Shown in pieces: positions 14,256 through 24,932 of a stretch of DNA of 64,000 nt. The notes under the pieces were generated by a model. That model made no database searches, was not told the DNA's origin, and saw only the letters and a list, made by a program, of their open reading frames with translations. Origin of the DNA: Hyposmocoma kahamanoa. Its lineage: Eukaryota > Arthropoda > Insecta > Lepidoptera > Cosmopterigidae. Location: the NCBI RefSeq assembly GCF_003589595.1, contig NW_020653397.1, forward strand, positions 1,969,092 through 2,033,091. Reading direction: 5' to 3'. How positions within the stretch are numbered: the stretch's first letter is position 1; each line of letters opens with the position of its first letter. Made by a program: the position numbers and the translations under genes.

Positions 14256-14371
14256 AAACAGTTCGTCCAGGGAAGTAGTGCCACCTGACCTATTTCTGCC
14301 GCCAAGTAGTAACGTGAGAGTTACTGTGTTCCGGTTATGAAAGGTAAGGGTGCTGGTGAAATTACAGGCAT
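14256..14371 (+). repeat. repeat R copy, 5' half
   Basis: Has ACAGTTCGTCCAGGGAAGTA, TTCTGCCGCCAAGTAGTAAC and GTGCTGGTGAAATTACAGGC, then stops abruptly. The 3' half is missing, which is unusual for a retroposed repeat. Confidence 0.8.
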
Positions 14372-14397
14372 TCATTATTCGGCAACGGTAGCTAATT

Positions 14398-14590
14398 TTT
14401 TTTATTAAAATTGATTTGTTATAGTTCAACTGTTTTTCTTTGAAATACCCTTTTCCTTGCTTTAGTGAGGTGACAAGTTGTGTGTTTCGCTCGTCACCAA
14501 TTTCATGCCTTGAAACCCTCTTTACGCTCAGAAGTCTATCTTAGTCTCCATCGCTTGCTCAGGCTTCAATACAAGCACTCGCGTGAACCA
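14398..14590 (-). repeat. dispersed repeat, inverted partner of 10975-11195
   Basis: Reverse complement of the repeat at 10975-11195; shared blocks include GTTATAGTTCAACTGTTTTT and GTGAGGTGACAAGTTGTGTG. The pair faces each other across about 3.2 kb of hth intron 2. Confidence 0.65.
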
Positions 14591-14689
14591 ATAATTGTGC
14601 AACCTTGCTTAATAAATAACTATTCTGTAGTTATGGCAATCTATGACTTAAAGTAGACGTATAAGTAAACTTTACGCTGATAAATATTA

Positions 14690-14894
14690 AACAACATGGC
14701 ATACGTCGCGTCGATCCCAAATTAAGTAAAGCACTTGTGTTATGGAAATAGGAATCAACGACGGTACCACAAACACCCAAACCCGAGACAATATAGAAAG
14801 ATACTTTTCTGCCTGGGGATTGAACCTGAGATCTCAGAGACTGCGACACCATGAAAACCGGTGTGCAAGGCACTCGACCATAGAGGTCGTCTAT
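14690..14894 (-). mobile_element. tRNA-derived SINE, family 1, best copy
   Basis: On the minus strand: GACCTCTATGGTCGAGTGCC (A box), ATCTCAGGTTCAATCCCC (B box), then TTGTCTCGGGTTTGGGTGTT, TGTGGTACCGTCGTTGATTC and CATAACACAAGTGCTTTAC. It matches 4440-4642 throughout and 48845-48922 at the head. Confidence 0.85.
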
Positions 14895-15107
14895 CTGAAC
14901 ATGAAGCTGTTGTAACCGGCTCAAGTCAATTCAGCGTTAACAAGTGTAGTGGTCTCTTTATTCGCCTCAAGTGCAACTAAATTTCTTTAATCAACAAACA
15001 AAACAATAGAAACCTTCGCCGTGTTGCAGAATTAGAAAGAACTAAATTACCAGACATCACGAACATTGCTTTTTCTAGATTCATAATTGTAATATTTTTA
15101 TTAAAAA

Positions 15108-15342
15108 AAAAACGACCTCAACAGTTCATGGAACTATATCTATTTGCCAAGTTATATTGAAATCGGTTACCAGAAAGTGCGTGAAACCGGATTCATCCCC
15201 TAGTTTTCCACCCTTAGAGGTGGAATATTTTCTTCAAAGAGAATCATCAAAATTGGTCCACAAATTACGTGGATAACATACATACAAAAAAAAAGCAGTC
15301 GGATTGAGAACCTCTTCTTTTTCTTTAAGTCACTTAAAAAGC
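15108..15342 (-). repeat. AACCGAC-type repeat
   Basis: Shares CCGGATTCATCCCCTAG, GCGTGAAACC, CACCCTTAGAGGTGGAATAT and the GATTGAGAACCTCTTC end with family members at 21325, 26990 and 53937. It lies about 100 bp from the exon 2 donor of hth. Confidence 0.75.
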
Positions 15343-15444
15343 AAGTCAGTTTTTGTACTGTGTTGAGCAGCCAATTGAATAATTAAGTAAAATAGATTTT
15401 CTAAATTCTGAAGTATGAAAAACACACGTTACCACACCACTCAC

Positions 15445-15617
15445 CCGTATATAGCGTCTTTGTCGCGCTTGTGGACGAGCGGCTCGCCGGGCAGCGCGTG
15501 CGCGGGCGCCGCTGGCGGCGGGTAGTGCACGGGAGGGATGTGCGGGTGCGCGAGCCGGTGCTCGTGGTACATTGCGCCGCCCTCCATATAGCCTCCGCCG
15601 TGAAGGCTCTCGTCGTA
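15445..15617 (-). CDS. hth: homothorax coding exon 2
   Basis: This 173-nt exon lies between an acceptor ATTACAG (15624-15618) and a donor GTGAGT (15444-15439). It encodes 57 codons, from YDESLHGGGYMEGG through a His/Pro/Ala-rich stretch (HEHRLAHPHIPPVHYPPP...) to VHKRDKDAIY, and ends with GG, the first two bases of a Gly codon completed by exon 3. The terminal KRDKDAIYG block is diagnostic of the Meis/Hth family and leads directly into the Meis N-terminal domain. The exon is much GC-richer than the surrounding intron. A possible branch site (CTAATTAAC) lies about 20-30 nt upstream of the acceptor on the minus strand. An ATG-initiated reading (MSLQYDES...) starting at 15629 lies in intron sequence and is not the true start, because exon 1 supplies it. 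Confidence 0.95.
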
Positions 15618-15856
15618 CTGTAATGACATTGTTAATTAGTTTATTGTTGTAACCATAGATAAAGTGTGCATAGTGTAAAAATGTCGCTGCTTTTTTGGAA
15701 TAGTAACCTAATGCAAAATAGTTGATTTTTATCTTTTTAGCTTATTACATAACTACACTCAGAATATGCTAAGCAGAGCGAGCTTTGTATTGTTTAAAAC
15801 AGCCACATGACAACATCGGCCTGTATAAGATTAGTCGGCTTTGCATTTCAAATAGC

Positions 15857-16098
15857 AGTAGAGCTCCTTGAGTTCGTAAAGGGAAATACTGCCTTACCTA
15901 TTTCTGCCGCCAAGCAGTAATGTCAGCATTACTATGTTCCGGTTTTGAAGGGTAAGGGTGCTGGTGAAATTACAGGCAGATGAGACTTATCAACTTATGA
16001 CTCAGGGTGACATTGCGACTTAAAGCTCTAAGTGGCACTGCCACTGTTATGGACAGGCATATCGCTTACCACAGGCGCACGATTTGTTAAAAAAATGA
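15857..16098 (+). repeat. repeat R copy, nearly full length
   Basis: Runs from AGTAGAGCTCCTTGAGTTCG to CAGGCGCACGATTTGTTAAA, with all main blocks present and a short internal deletion (the GGCGCAGTGGCAG block is lost). It starts about 240 bp upstream of hth exon 2. Confidence 0.85.
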
Positions 16099-17273
16099 TG
16101 ATTTGTAGTTCTTTTTTAACCATCTTACTGATGAATTAGGTGATATTTTTAGATAAGCCACTATTCGGGGACATACATCAATAGAACCATGAAAAAAGGG
16201 ACTTGAAGACAGAAAGATTAATAGGAAATCAATTTCAAAAAGTTCAATAATGATTACCTACTAAAAAAATTGAGCATACTAAGTGTGTGAGGATTCCGGA
16301 AAACTTCTACAAGTGTGGAGAGTAAATCTGGAATTTAGCAAATGGAGTTGCATAATTTCATTCTACACCATTGAAAGACAAACGATGCAATACGTATGTA
16401 TGCACTACAATACTTAATTATAATTGATAATTGATATCATTAATAACCGCCCTGTGGGTTAAAAAGCCCCAATTCATTATATTTAATAACACATACATAG
16501 ACAATGCAGCCTTCCCATCTGTCAGATAATGCTTGTTCTTTGAAAGCCTTTTTGCTGGCGTGACTGTACTATTTTTTTTCAACAAGGGCTTTATTAAACT
16601 TAAAACGTTTTAATTATTAAGTGGGAAAGATATGGGTAATATTGGTATGTTAAGTTTTTTTTTCGTTTTTCGTATTACGGCACTCTCACTTTGCGAATTG
16701 TCATAGACCCTTTGAATGGCCGGCTAGACCTGAATAAATTTTTATTCATTATTGTATATTTAAAAGAAGTTGTTCACGTTTAGTATACCGCGACTTTTCT
16801 GACCTTACGACTGCAGACTGTCGTGACAATGGGAAGAGAACGACAGTCGTCTGACAATAAATAAAATGTTAGGATACAAATGTGACGACATTCTGTCGCG
16901 CAAACGACAAGCCTGCTGTCGTCAAGATCTAGTGGGAACTGCTAGACACGACAGTCATTCAACGATAAAATAAATATCCACGACACAATGAGAACGCGCC
17001 CTTACGTATAACAATATATTTTTATATTACATACGTTATAACTAAGCGAATAACCCATCCAAATGTAAAAGCGCTGCGGGCCAAGGTTGACCATCAAATG
17101 CGATGACTCTGCAATTTGGTCGGATCGATATCTCGTCATTATCGGATGTAGAGTACAGATTGTAGTATAGACCGCTTTTAAGTGCAGGTTGTCCCTTTTG
17201 AACATTGTTATTACATTTTATTTCATTTTATACGTGTTTTTACACAGGTTTTTTTTATAACATAAAGTGACCT
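16099..17273. other. intron with a CGACAG/CTGTCG motif cluster
   Basis: Mostly AT-rich with no gene. 16816-16966 holds several CGACAG or CTGTCG hexamers and is bounded by a 10-bp inverted repeat GACTGTCGTG / CACGACAGTC (16816-16825 and 16957-16966). The family and role are unknown. Confidence 0.4.
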
Positions 17274-17278
17274 GACGA

Positions 17279-17515
17279 ACAAATCATGCGCCTGGTGATA
17301 AGCTACACTCCTGTCTATAACAGTTGCAGTGCCACTCAGAGCTTTAAATCGCAAAGATCTGGGCACTGCCAATGCGCCCGTCACCCTGCGACATAAGTTT
17401 ACAAGTCGCGTGTGCCTGTAATGTCACCAGCACGCTTACCCTTCAAACCGGAACTAGGTAAGGTGGCAGTACTTTCTGCGCGAACTCTTCTACAAGGAAT
17501 TCTATTGCTACTCAA
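17279..17515 (-). repeat. repeat R copy, nearly full length
   Basis: Reversed copy from ATGCGCCTGGTGATAAG, through TTGCAGTGCCACTCAGAGC, to GGAATTCTATTGCTACT. Confidence 0.85.
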
Positions 17516-17739
17516 GGTACAGTCGACGCCCTAATATACCTAACCTCGTAGCCGATCTCTGGGTTTTAAGAGTCTTGTTACGCATTCATGATTGAAATAT
17601 ATATTCTACATTTAAGTAAGTATACGTTAAAGATCAAATTGGCTTAAAAACTTTCTTAAAACATCATTCACTCATGATGTAATAAGGAAATCATGCCAAA
17701 ATGATTTTTACGCGTCTCAGGTTAAAGGTTAATTTTGTT

Positions 17740-18262
17740 TAACATTTAACACTTGTCCATCTACCCAGAGCCAAAGAGTAGAAATAAGTAGTAATGCTAT
17801 ATTGACAGTTTGTAGATTTCCCAAAGATTTCCAGACGGATGCGGCGTGCATCCATCGGTTATCCGTCGCCCTTACCAGGTCATCCGTCCATCTAGTACGG
17901 GACCGGCCCACTGAACGTCTTCCAGTTCGTGGTCTCCATTCAAGAACCTTTCTGCCGTCAGTTCTACGAGCTATGTGCTCTGCCCACTGCCACTTCAACT
18001 AATCCTTTGAGCTATGTCGGTGACGTTCGTTCTTCTACGGATCTCCTCATTTCTGATTTGATCACGTAGAGAAATATCGAGCATTGCTGGCTCCATAGCT
18101 CGTTGAGTACCTTTGAGCTATTTTTATGAGGCCCATAGTAAGTGACCACATCTCAGAACCGTAGGTCATCGCTGGCAACATGCACTGCTCGAAGACTGTT
18201 ATCTTCAAGGACTGCGGTATTGCGGACGAGAAGACCATGGCCTGCACCCTCATAAAAAGTGA
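17740..18262 (-). pseudogene. RTE-like LINE, C-terminal ORF fragment
   Basis: On the minus strand the pieces in order are LKITVFEQCMLPAMTYGSE, WSLTMGLI, EPAMLDISLRDQIRNEEIRR, then LKWQWAEHIARRTDGRK, VLEWRPRTGRRSVGRSR and TRWTDDLV. This is the thumb-to-C-terminus signature of RTE-clade LINE ORFs (K-x-TVFE-C-LPA-TYGSE ... WQWAGHIARR-DGRW). At least two frameshifts and a short deletion break the frame, and the reverse transcriptase core is absent. It is unlike the RTE-like copy at 13862, so at least two RTE lineages are present. Confidence 0.9.
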
Positions 18263-18885
18263 CCCGTGTTCAGTAGACGACGATAAGTATATAAAAAGGT
18301 AAATAAATGTTACAGATATACATATATTTAAAAAAGCTATAAATAAGCCAGTGGTACAGGCTGTTTACCTCGGTATTAATTAACAATTAACATAAATGTA
18401 ATATATTTACACATTTAAATCTGTCTATTAAAAAGTGTAAGAGACTCGTGCTCAACAGTGGAACGAATTCCACCGATTTAAAATACAAATGTCTGTGCAA
18501 AAAAGTTAATAAAAAACTTTTGACAAACAAGACGTTTTCGTAAAGGAGCCCAGTGTTCAGTAGTTAAAGTTTACTTAGTGATATAATTGATTAAAACTGG
18601 TTTTGTATGTATGACCATACACAATGTATGAGTGATGTAAAGTACTTATATTGTATGTTTCGTGACGGTACATAAAGTTTTAAGTATGGGAGATCGAATT
18701 TCCATTTAGTGCCGCCGCTATAGCATTGCATAAACAACATACCTAAGCGCGTATAGTTTGCAAAAAAAACTACAATCAAAACCTAGTTTGTGTTCACCTG
18801 TCTATCTTTATGACAGTAACTTACTATTACTTACTTAAAACATTTTTTTAATTTATAAATATATATTATTAATGTTAATATATAA

Positions 18886-19076
18886 AAATAACGCGCGTAC
18901 TCTCATTGCCCCGCATAGGGAAACCCTGTTATCACAGGTGCCATGGACACACACATAGGCAACCACAAATTACACCCGAACTCAAGAGAGAAACAAAAGT
19001 AGGCCAAATAAATATTTCTCTAGGCCTGGTAATCGAAGCCGGGGCAGTTCAGCATGGCAACCGCCACGGAGGCAGT
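18886..19076 (-). mobile_element. tRNA-derived SINE, family 2
   Basis: The complement of the body at 6853-7057: GGGAAACCCTGTTATCACAG, GTGCCATGGACACACACATA, AAATATTTCTCTAGGCC and a mutated B box (CTGGTAATCGAAGCCGG). Confidence 0.8.
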
Positions 19077-19264
19077 TAATGTTATGTAACATCACGACAA
19101 ATAACTTATCAACAATTTTAATTTAAAATCCACTAAGCACACTACTAATTTTGCTTTGTTCTGTTTATTTATAAAGCTTCAATGATTTATATCATTGTGG
19201 ATAACTATTTTGACCTAAATTATTTAAGACAAATAATGTTCTTTGTAAGATTTTTTTTAATAAA

Positions 19265-19635
19265 TAACAGACATACGCTTGGCCACAATCTCACCTGATG
19301 TTAAGCGACGATGTGACCGACGGTTGGACGCGTTTGCCTAAAAATGCCTACTCACTCTACCCTTCAATAGCCCCAAATTGTACTTTTCGGGAAAACTTAG
19401 ATGCCAATAGAGTATTCCATACCTTTGCCATGCGCATCAGAAAGGAGGTAGCAAAGCGCTTAGTGAGAATGGGTGGTATATCAAGGACATAAGGATGAAG
19501 GGTTCCGGACCTTCTAGACGACGGGAGGAGGAACGGTGAGGGTGGAACTATACTAAAAAGTTCCAGCGCACACTCCCCGAAATGTATCCGATAGAAAACC
19601 GACAAGCAGGCTACTTTACTGCGATAGTCGAGATT
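19265..19635. repeat. dispersed repeat (CACCTGATGTTAAGCGACGA type)
   Basis: Begins GGCCACAATCTCACCTGATG and includes AAATGCCTACTCACTCTACC, CAGCGCACACTCCCCGAAAT and GACAAGCAGGCTACTTTACT. A diverged relative at 29085-29390 shares AATGCCTATTCACTCTC, CGCACACTCTCCG and ATAAGCAGGCAACCTTAC. Both strands are open over parts of it, but no protein family is recognisable. It is probably a LINE 3' region. Confidence 0.6.
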
Positions 19636-19929
19636 TGTAAGATGTATTTGATTGTTTAAAAAGAAATAAAAAAAACACAGAACCTTTTCATTAATAAAAT
19701 CGATCTCAAAAGTTTGCGTGTCCGCTTTTACTGTGTTCGTTAAACTGGGTAACTAAAATCGCATATGGAAGTCCTCATCAACGAATCATATGACCCCAGA
19801 TAGCTGGAAATACACTGTTGAGAAGTTCCTCTCGTCTGTCAGCCATTTCTGTCAGACCAGCTCTAGGTCACCATAACATTTTATTTAGTTGGAATGTCAT
19901 CTACGTGGCAAGTTTTATACGAGCGTGTT

Positions 19930-20140
19930 AACGGAAAGTGGGTGAAAATCGATAAATCATATTCTTCCCGTGATTTGTTACCCTTAGAGATGGAATATTT
20001 TCTTTAAATTTAAATGGGACCACTATAGTATATAAATAGGTATCCTCTTTCCAATAAAAAAAAAATTGAAATCTGTACACAAATTTATGAGTAATAACAA
20101 AAAAAGAATTGAGAACCTCTTTTTTTTAAATATATTCCGA
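19930..20140 (-). repeat. AACCGAC-type repeat, diverged
   Basis: Shares TTAGAGATGGAATATTTTC, AAATTTAAATGGGACCAC, CCTCTTTCCAA and GAATTGAGAACCTC with the family. Confidence 0.65.
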
Positions 20141-20587
20141 AGGTAAGCTATTTGTTTACTTGCATCTTCTTTCGGGTGATATTTTATGGAAATGGGTTCT
20201 TGGTAAGTAAGGCACGTTATAAGTAAACCAAAGGGTTTTGCCAGCTTCATTACGTGCCCACATCACTGAATTGCTGTGAACGGATAAACCTACTCAGGTA
20301 TTTGTTGCTCCGCCATGTTTAAATTAATAAGTATTCTTTTTGTTAAAAAAAAACATTGACGTAAACCGCAACTAACACATATTAAGTCTATAATACCTCT
20401 CAATATAAATAAATAAAAAAGAAAAATTTGGTTTTGTAGTCAAGTAATTGCTAATTATGTGTTAAAAATATAGACCAAAGTAAAATCGTATTCCTGGATT
20501 TCTGGAAATTTAAATAAATACTACTTCCATATTTCGATCTCTGAAAATAAATATCGTTCAATAGTTTATTAAAAGTTATGTGGAGTA

Positions 20588-20743
20588 GTGGAAGATGCAT
20601 ATCATTTGTTACTGGAATGTGTCCGGTACGAACAACAGAGGGCGGCGTTGATGGGAGACCAGCAGATCAATCGAACATCCTTAGGTGCTACAATTTGTAT
20701 ATTAAGCAATCCCACAGACAAAAAGACTATTACTATTTGTTGA
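20588..20743 (+). pseudogene. Jockey-like LINE, ORF2 C-terminal fragment
   Basis: An open reading of 51 codons from VEDAYHLLLECVRYEQQR to a TGA at 20741. The HLLLEC-RY-x-x-x-R motif is typical of the C-terminal cysteine block of Jockey-type LINE ORF2 proteins. The following 125 bp are 3' untranslated, ending in AATAATAAAGATTAAAAAG. The upstream domains are absent (5' truncation). Confidence 0.78.
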
Positions 20744-20936
20744 ATCGGCTCTCCAACAGCGCCGCCCAGACATGTAAGCTATAGTTTAGGGTACGATGGA
20801 ACTGGCATATACATTGTATAAGAGTTCCTCAATAATAAAGATTAAAAAGAAAGTGACGAGATGGTCTGGTGGTTAACAGTGAAAAGGTTAAGAAAAGTTA
20901 TAAAAACTTTACGTGAGCAAATATTCTCAAAAACGT

Positions 20937-21169
20937 ATCATCGTCAACCCATTTGTACGTCCCGCTGCTGGGTACGGGTCTCCTCACAGAAGAGGCTGTA
21001 GGCCATAGTCATCCACGGTGGCCTAATGCGGGTTGGGGACTATACATGTTTTCCGAATTTTGTGAGCCTTCTTCGACGTGCTAGTTTCATCACCATGTTT
21101 TCCTTCACCCGGATTCGAACCCACGGCCTAATTGAGATTCGGTACGTCAAACCGTTAGGCTACCACAAC
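20937..21169 (-). mobile_element. tRNA-derived SINE, family 5
   Basis: On the minus strand the head has a B box CCGTGGGTTCGAATCC after GTTGTGGTAGCCTAACGG (A-box-like). The body carries GAAGGAAAACATGGTGATG, CCAACCCGCATTAGGCC and CCCGTACCCAGCAGCGGG. The body is the widespread lepidopteran sequence also read as CCGCTGCTGGGTACGGGTC. Confidence 0.8.
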
Positions 21170-21324
21170 AAAAACGTATACTACTTGGTAAGTCCAGCCG
21201 TTAATAAGTCAAAAACAAAATCTATTTTCAAAAATCCAACCTCGGATTTAATCGTGTTTTACGGAAACACACGAATGTAATTCTTATTGAGAAACTCTTC
21301 ACACCCGTAAAATGTCACTGCAGA

Positions 21325-21720
21325 TGTAACCTTTAAAAAACCGACTTTAAAAAAGGAAAAGGATCAGGTTCCTTCGCGTTTGGATACCACTTTCCACTTA
21401 ACATCAGGTGGAGTGGAGTCATTTGCCTGTCAGGTATAAAAAAAAAAAAAAAAAAAAAATTTGACTGTATTCTTTTTATATATATGGAACGTGATTACTC
21501 CGGATCTGCTAACGGATTTCGACGATTTTTTTTGTTGGAAAGAGGTACCCTCTTTCCAACAAAAAAATTTTCAGTATTGATTCTATTTAATTTTGAAGAA
21601 AATGTTGCACCTTTAAGGGTGGCAAACTAGGGGATGAATCCAGTTTCGCGCACTTTCCATTAACCGATTTCAATAAAACTTGGGAAATAGATGTAATTTC
21701 ACGAACTTTTGAGGTTTTTT
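21325..21720 (+). repeat. AACCGAC-type repeat carrying a LINE 3' end insert
   Basis: Begins AAAACCGACTTTAAAAAAGG and later has CTAACGGATTTCGACG, CCTCTTTCCAACAAAAAA, GTGGCAAACTAGGGGATGAA and TTGAGGTTTTTTGAGGG. Between 21385 and 21462 it is interrupted by CACTTTCCACTTAACATCAG and GTGGAGTGGAGTCATTTGCC followed by about 22 A, the usual end of a lepidopteran LINE. Confidence 0.7.
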
Positions 21721-21944
21721 GAGGGTTTTGAGGTGTTTTCTTTTATAAAAAAGTTATGATTAAATCTATTTTATTAAAGAGTAAATGTAGACTTTTAATA
21801 TGCTCTGGTACCAACAAAACAACCGATAATTCAAATGTACGAATATGGAAGTTGCGACAAGTATTTTCTCATTGGACCAAAAAATACATTTGTCATTTGA
21901 CTAAAAGCTGACCAAACTAAGCTCAAAAATAACGATTTATTTAA

Positions 21945-22170
21945 TAGGTAAGTAAAATTACACTTGAAATCGTCATACTGATTAAACTGTACTGCTCATT
22001 CGTAAGACAGATTCCCTTTGAAAGAATGAGCAAGAAATTCTAGAGGTTACTCTTTGCAAATATACATTTGAAAATATTTATCATTAACAACATTTATTTC
22101 AAACATCCTTAATCGAGACTACTTACAAGAGCTAAACGAGTCACACCACGGATTTTTGTCATCCAAGTTC
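21945..22170 (-). repeat. LINE 3' untranslated region fragment (type A)
   Basis: Shares CTGCTCATTCGTAAGACAG, AATGAGCAAGAAATTCTAG and CTTTGCAAATATACATTTG with 31690, 52318 and 61403. It resembles the 3' region of the Jockey-like copies at 55040 and 61668 (GAACGAGCAAGAAACTC), so it is read as an antisense LINE 3' end. Confidence 0.65.
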
Positions 22171-23239
22171 CAGACCGGTTATTTTTAATTTTTAAGTTCA
22201 ATTTGTAAGTTAAAAATTAGGCGGCTATAATTTTTTTCGTTAATTTGCTTTAATTGTCGAGTGGTCCGAAGTTGATTGTAAATTTAACATAAACTTTTTT
22301 GAAAAAGTTTTTTTTTACTTAACATTCGTTTCAATTAATGTTACAATGCTTAAATTTTCAATCGTTTCTGCTTTATAACAAAATGAAAAAAAAATCTTCT
22401 TAGTTTTAATTTTGACTTTTTTCGGTAATGTATAAGTGAGGCTTTACAAAGCCGACATTCCAAAATTTTAATTTAATTGTTATTGTATGTCCAATTATTA
22501 TTTCTTTGAATATAAATGTAACCAAAACAAAAAGTAACGAGAATGGAAACTCTCCGCCCCTCCCGGGCTTTAGATACAGCACCACGACCCGTACATTGAC
22601 GGTCACATTGACTGAACGACAACAAGGCTGTCAGCGAGCCGTTTTCGCTCTAAGATGGTTTTGATATTTGACTATAATTTTCATTTATTAATTACGAACC
22701 TTGTACGTTAATATATAACATCATTGGACGTTACTATTTATAATACAGATTGATTATATCAATATAATTGTATTGCCGATAAATATTATGCAGTGAATAA
22801 ACATAATTAACTAGAATAAACTAAAAAATATTATTAACTAGGTAATGATGAACTTGGACACGTAATTTCAAATACCTTGGTTACCTTATTTAAAAGTATC
22901 TTATCCATAAATATAACATTTTAAGTGCTTATAATATATATTTTAAATAAATCTTCAATATTATTCTAGTTACTGAATTAATGAAAAATATTATATGTTA
23001 TCGATATAAATACGTAATGAACATGTATAATTATTGGGATTCTATTCTATTATCGACAGAATTATAGATAACAGATTCGCTTTAGAATTTTATGTTGTAC
23101 GAGTAAGTGATGGGTAACCCTACCATTTTGCGCACTCATTTGCGTGTGTGCAGATAGCGCTTTGCTGTATGTAGTTGTAGTAGGTAAATAACTTTCGACC
23201 GTTGTATGGAGTGTCCGCGGTGTGACTAAATGTATCTAG
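22171..23239. other. AT-rich intron, nothing recognised
   Basis: No gene or repeat recognised apart from poly-T and poly-A tracts. Confidence 0.4.
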
Positions 23240-23437
23240 AAGTAGAGCTCCTTGTGAAAGAATTCGTTAAGGGAAATACAGCCCCACCTTACCTATTTCT
23301 GTCGCCAAGCAATGATGAAGGGTGCTGTGGATATTACAGGCATATGAGACGGGCGCAGTGGCAGTGACACACAGATTTTTGTAATTTGAAGCCCAGAGCG
23401 GCACTGCATGTCTGCCACTCGGTATTGTAAAAAAAGT
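23240..23437 (+). repeat. repeat R copy with internal deletions
   Basis: From AGAGCTCCTTGTGAAAGAAT to GGTATTGTAAAAAAA. Two internal deletions remove the GCATTACTGTG and ACTTGTCAAC blocks. Confidence 0.8.
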
Positions 23438-23649
23438 TGACAAAGCAATCGTCAGCTTCCGTAAAACTAGAATAGCTCCGAAGCTTGGACTTCAGTTTAC
23501 ACCCATTACTATATCCCAGTGCGGGGCATTATTCGGGGGTCTATTTTGAAAAGGTAATCTAGACCACAATCCGCCATGCTGGTCCGCCATGATGGGCATT
23601 TATTTTATGATTTACAAAGTTTATAATGTACAAAATTTTATCCAATAAA

Positions 23650-23712
23650 ATAATAGACTGTCTGGGAACCCAAGGTCTGGCAGCTACCTTACCCGAGGCA
23701 TTGACTTTTTAT
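23650..23712 (-). repeat. LINE 3' end-like fragment
   Basis: The reverse complement reads GGTAAGGTAGCTGCCAGACC and GGGTTCCCAGACAGTC. A plus-strand relative at 49390-49480 has GCAAGGTAGCTGTCGTCTC and TTCCCAGACAGTGTATT. Confidence 0.55.
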
Positions 23713-24284
23713 TTATTTTTTTTATTTATTCCCATTTGATCTTATTTTAATTTTATGATTTTTTTTGTGATTTAGATCTTAACTTTTTTTTTATGTCAAT
23801 TTTATTTTTTATTTTGAATTTTCTTAAGCGATTAACTAATTTTATAATTTAAGAATATGGATCATGGACACCTGTAGTAAATGATTTTAATTTTACTTTA
23901 TTAGTATAGCCATACAAAGAGGGAACGCTGCCAGCATCTTGAGCACCTTGCCGCGTGGACGTATTTATTTAAAAAAGTGACTTATAAAATGACAATATTT
24001 ACTTTGCGTCGTTCGTAAAAAACCGTCGTTTGCGCACCGTACTTGCCCGTGCGCAGCTTTTATTGCACACTGAACGCGGCATTTTACTAGCGATTTTGGT
24101 GCAATTGTTTTAAGATTCTGCTACGGAGCAGTGGACTGAAGTTTATGAGCGAGACTGTACTTTCAGTGGGGTGAATTGAGTGCTCATGTATTGACAAGTG
24201 TTTTTCTCAGTATCCGATTCGAGATCTCTGCCTACCCAGTAGGAGACAAGTTTGACGAAATTGCAAAGCAAGGTGTTCACTCTA

Positions 24285-24410
24285 GAACTATGGGACCCGT
24301 AAAGGACCCAAAATATTGGTTTGTTTGAAAAATAAATATACGCAAATATGCTGAGATCCGAAAAAAATTGTTTTAGTTTCAATGTCTAACAATCGCGACA
24401 ACCTAAGAAA
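24285..24410 (+). mobile_element. Penelope-like repeat, diverged copy
   Basis: Carries GGGACCCGTAAAGGACCC, TTGGTTTGTTTGAAAAATAA and AACAATCGCGACAACCTAAG, colinear with the element at 25071-25272. Confidence 0.6.
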
Positions 24411-24534
24411 TATTATATTGTTCTATTTATTTAACTTCATTGTAACTGTTTATAAATATAATTAGAAAAATTATGTTTCAAATTTAGGTAATAACAAAAT
24501 GTGTTCGAGGTAGGTTAGGTTAATTAGTTACGTA

Positions 24535-24812
24535 AGTAGTAGTAGAGCTCTTTATGAAAGAGTTCGTTCAGGGAATTACTGCCATCTTACATATATCTGC
24601 CGCCAAGCAGTAATGTGTTCCAGTTATGAAGGGTAAGGAGTGCTGGCAAAATTACCGGCACATGGGACTTGTCAACTTATGTCTCAGGGTAACAGGAGCA
24701 GTGGTAGTGCCCCTCAAATATTTGCGAATTAAATGTATGGCACTGTAACTGCTTGTCGCTGACCACCAGGCGCACGACTTGCTCGTCCGGTTACTATTAT
24801 CATAAAAAAAAA
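24535..24812 (+). repeat. repeat R copy, full length
   Basis: From AGTAGTAGAGCTCTTTATG to ACTATTATCATAAAAAAA, with all blocks in order. The head is preceded by GTAGTAGTAG. Confidence 0.88.
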
Positions 24813-24932
24813 TATTTACAATAACTCCCGCCATATTGTTTACGTTAACCCCACTTCTACTACGCACCTACGTTCTTAATTAGTTTCTTATGATTTGTGT
24901 TCAAAGAAAAACTTCATACGCAAATTATATAC

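Noticed and set aside
15441..15629. 62-codon ORF starting MSLQYDES as a stand-alone gene
   Set aside because: The first four codons lie upstream of a good splice acceptor and the stop lies past a donor; it is hth exon 2 read into its introns.
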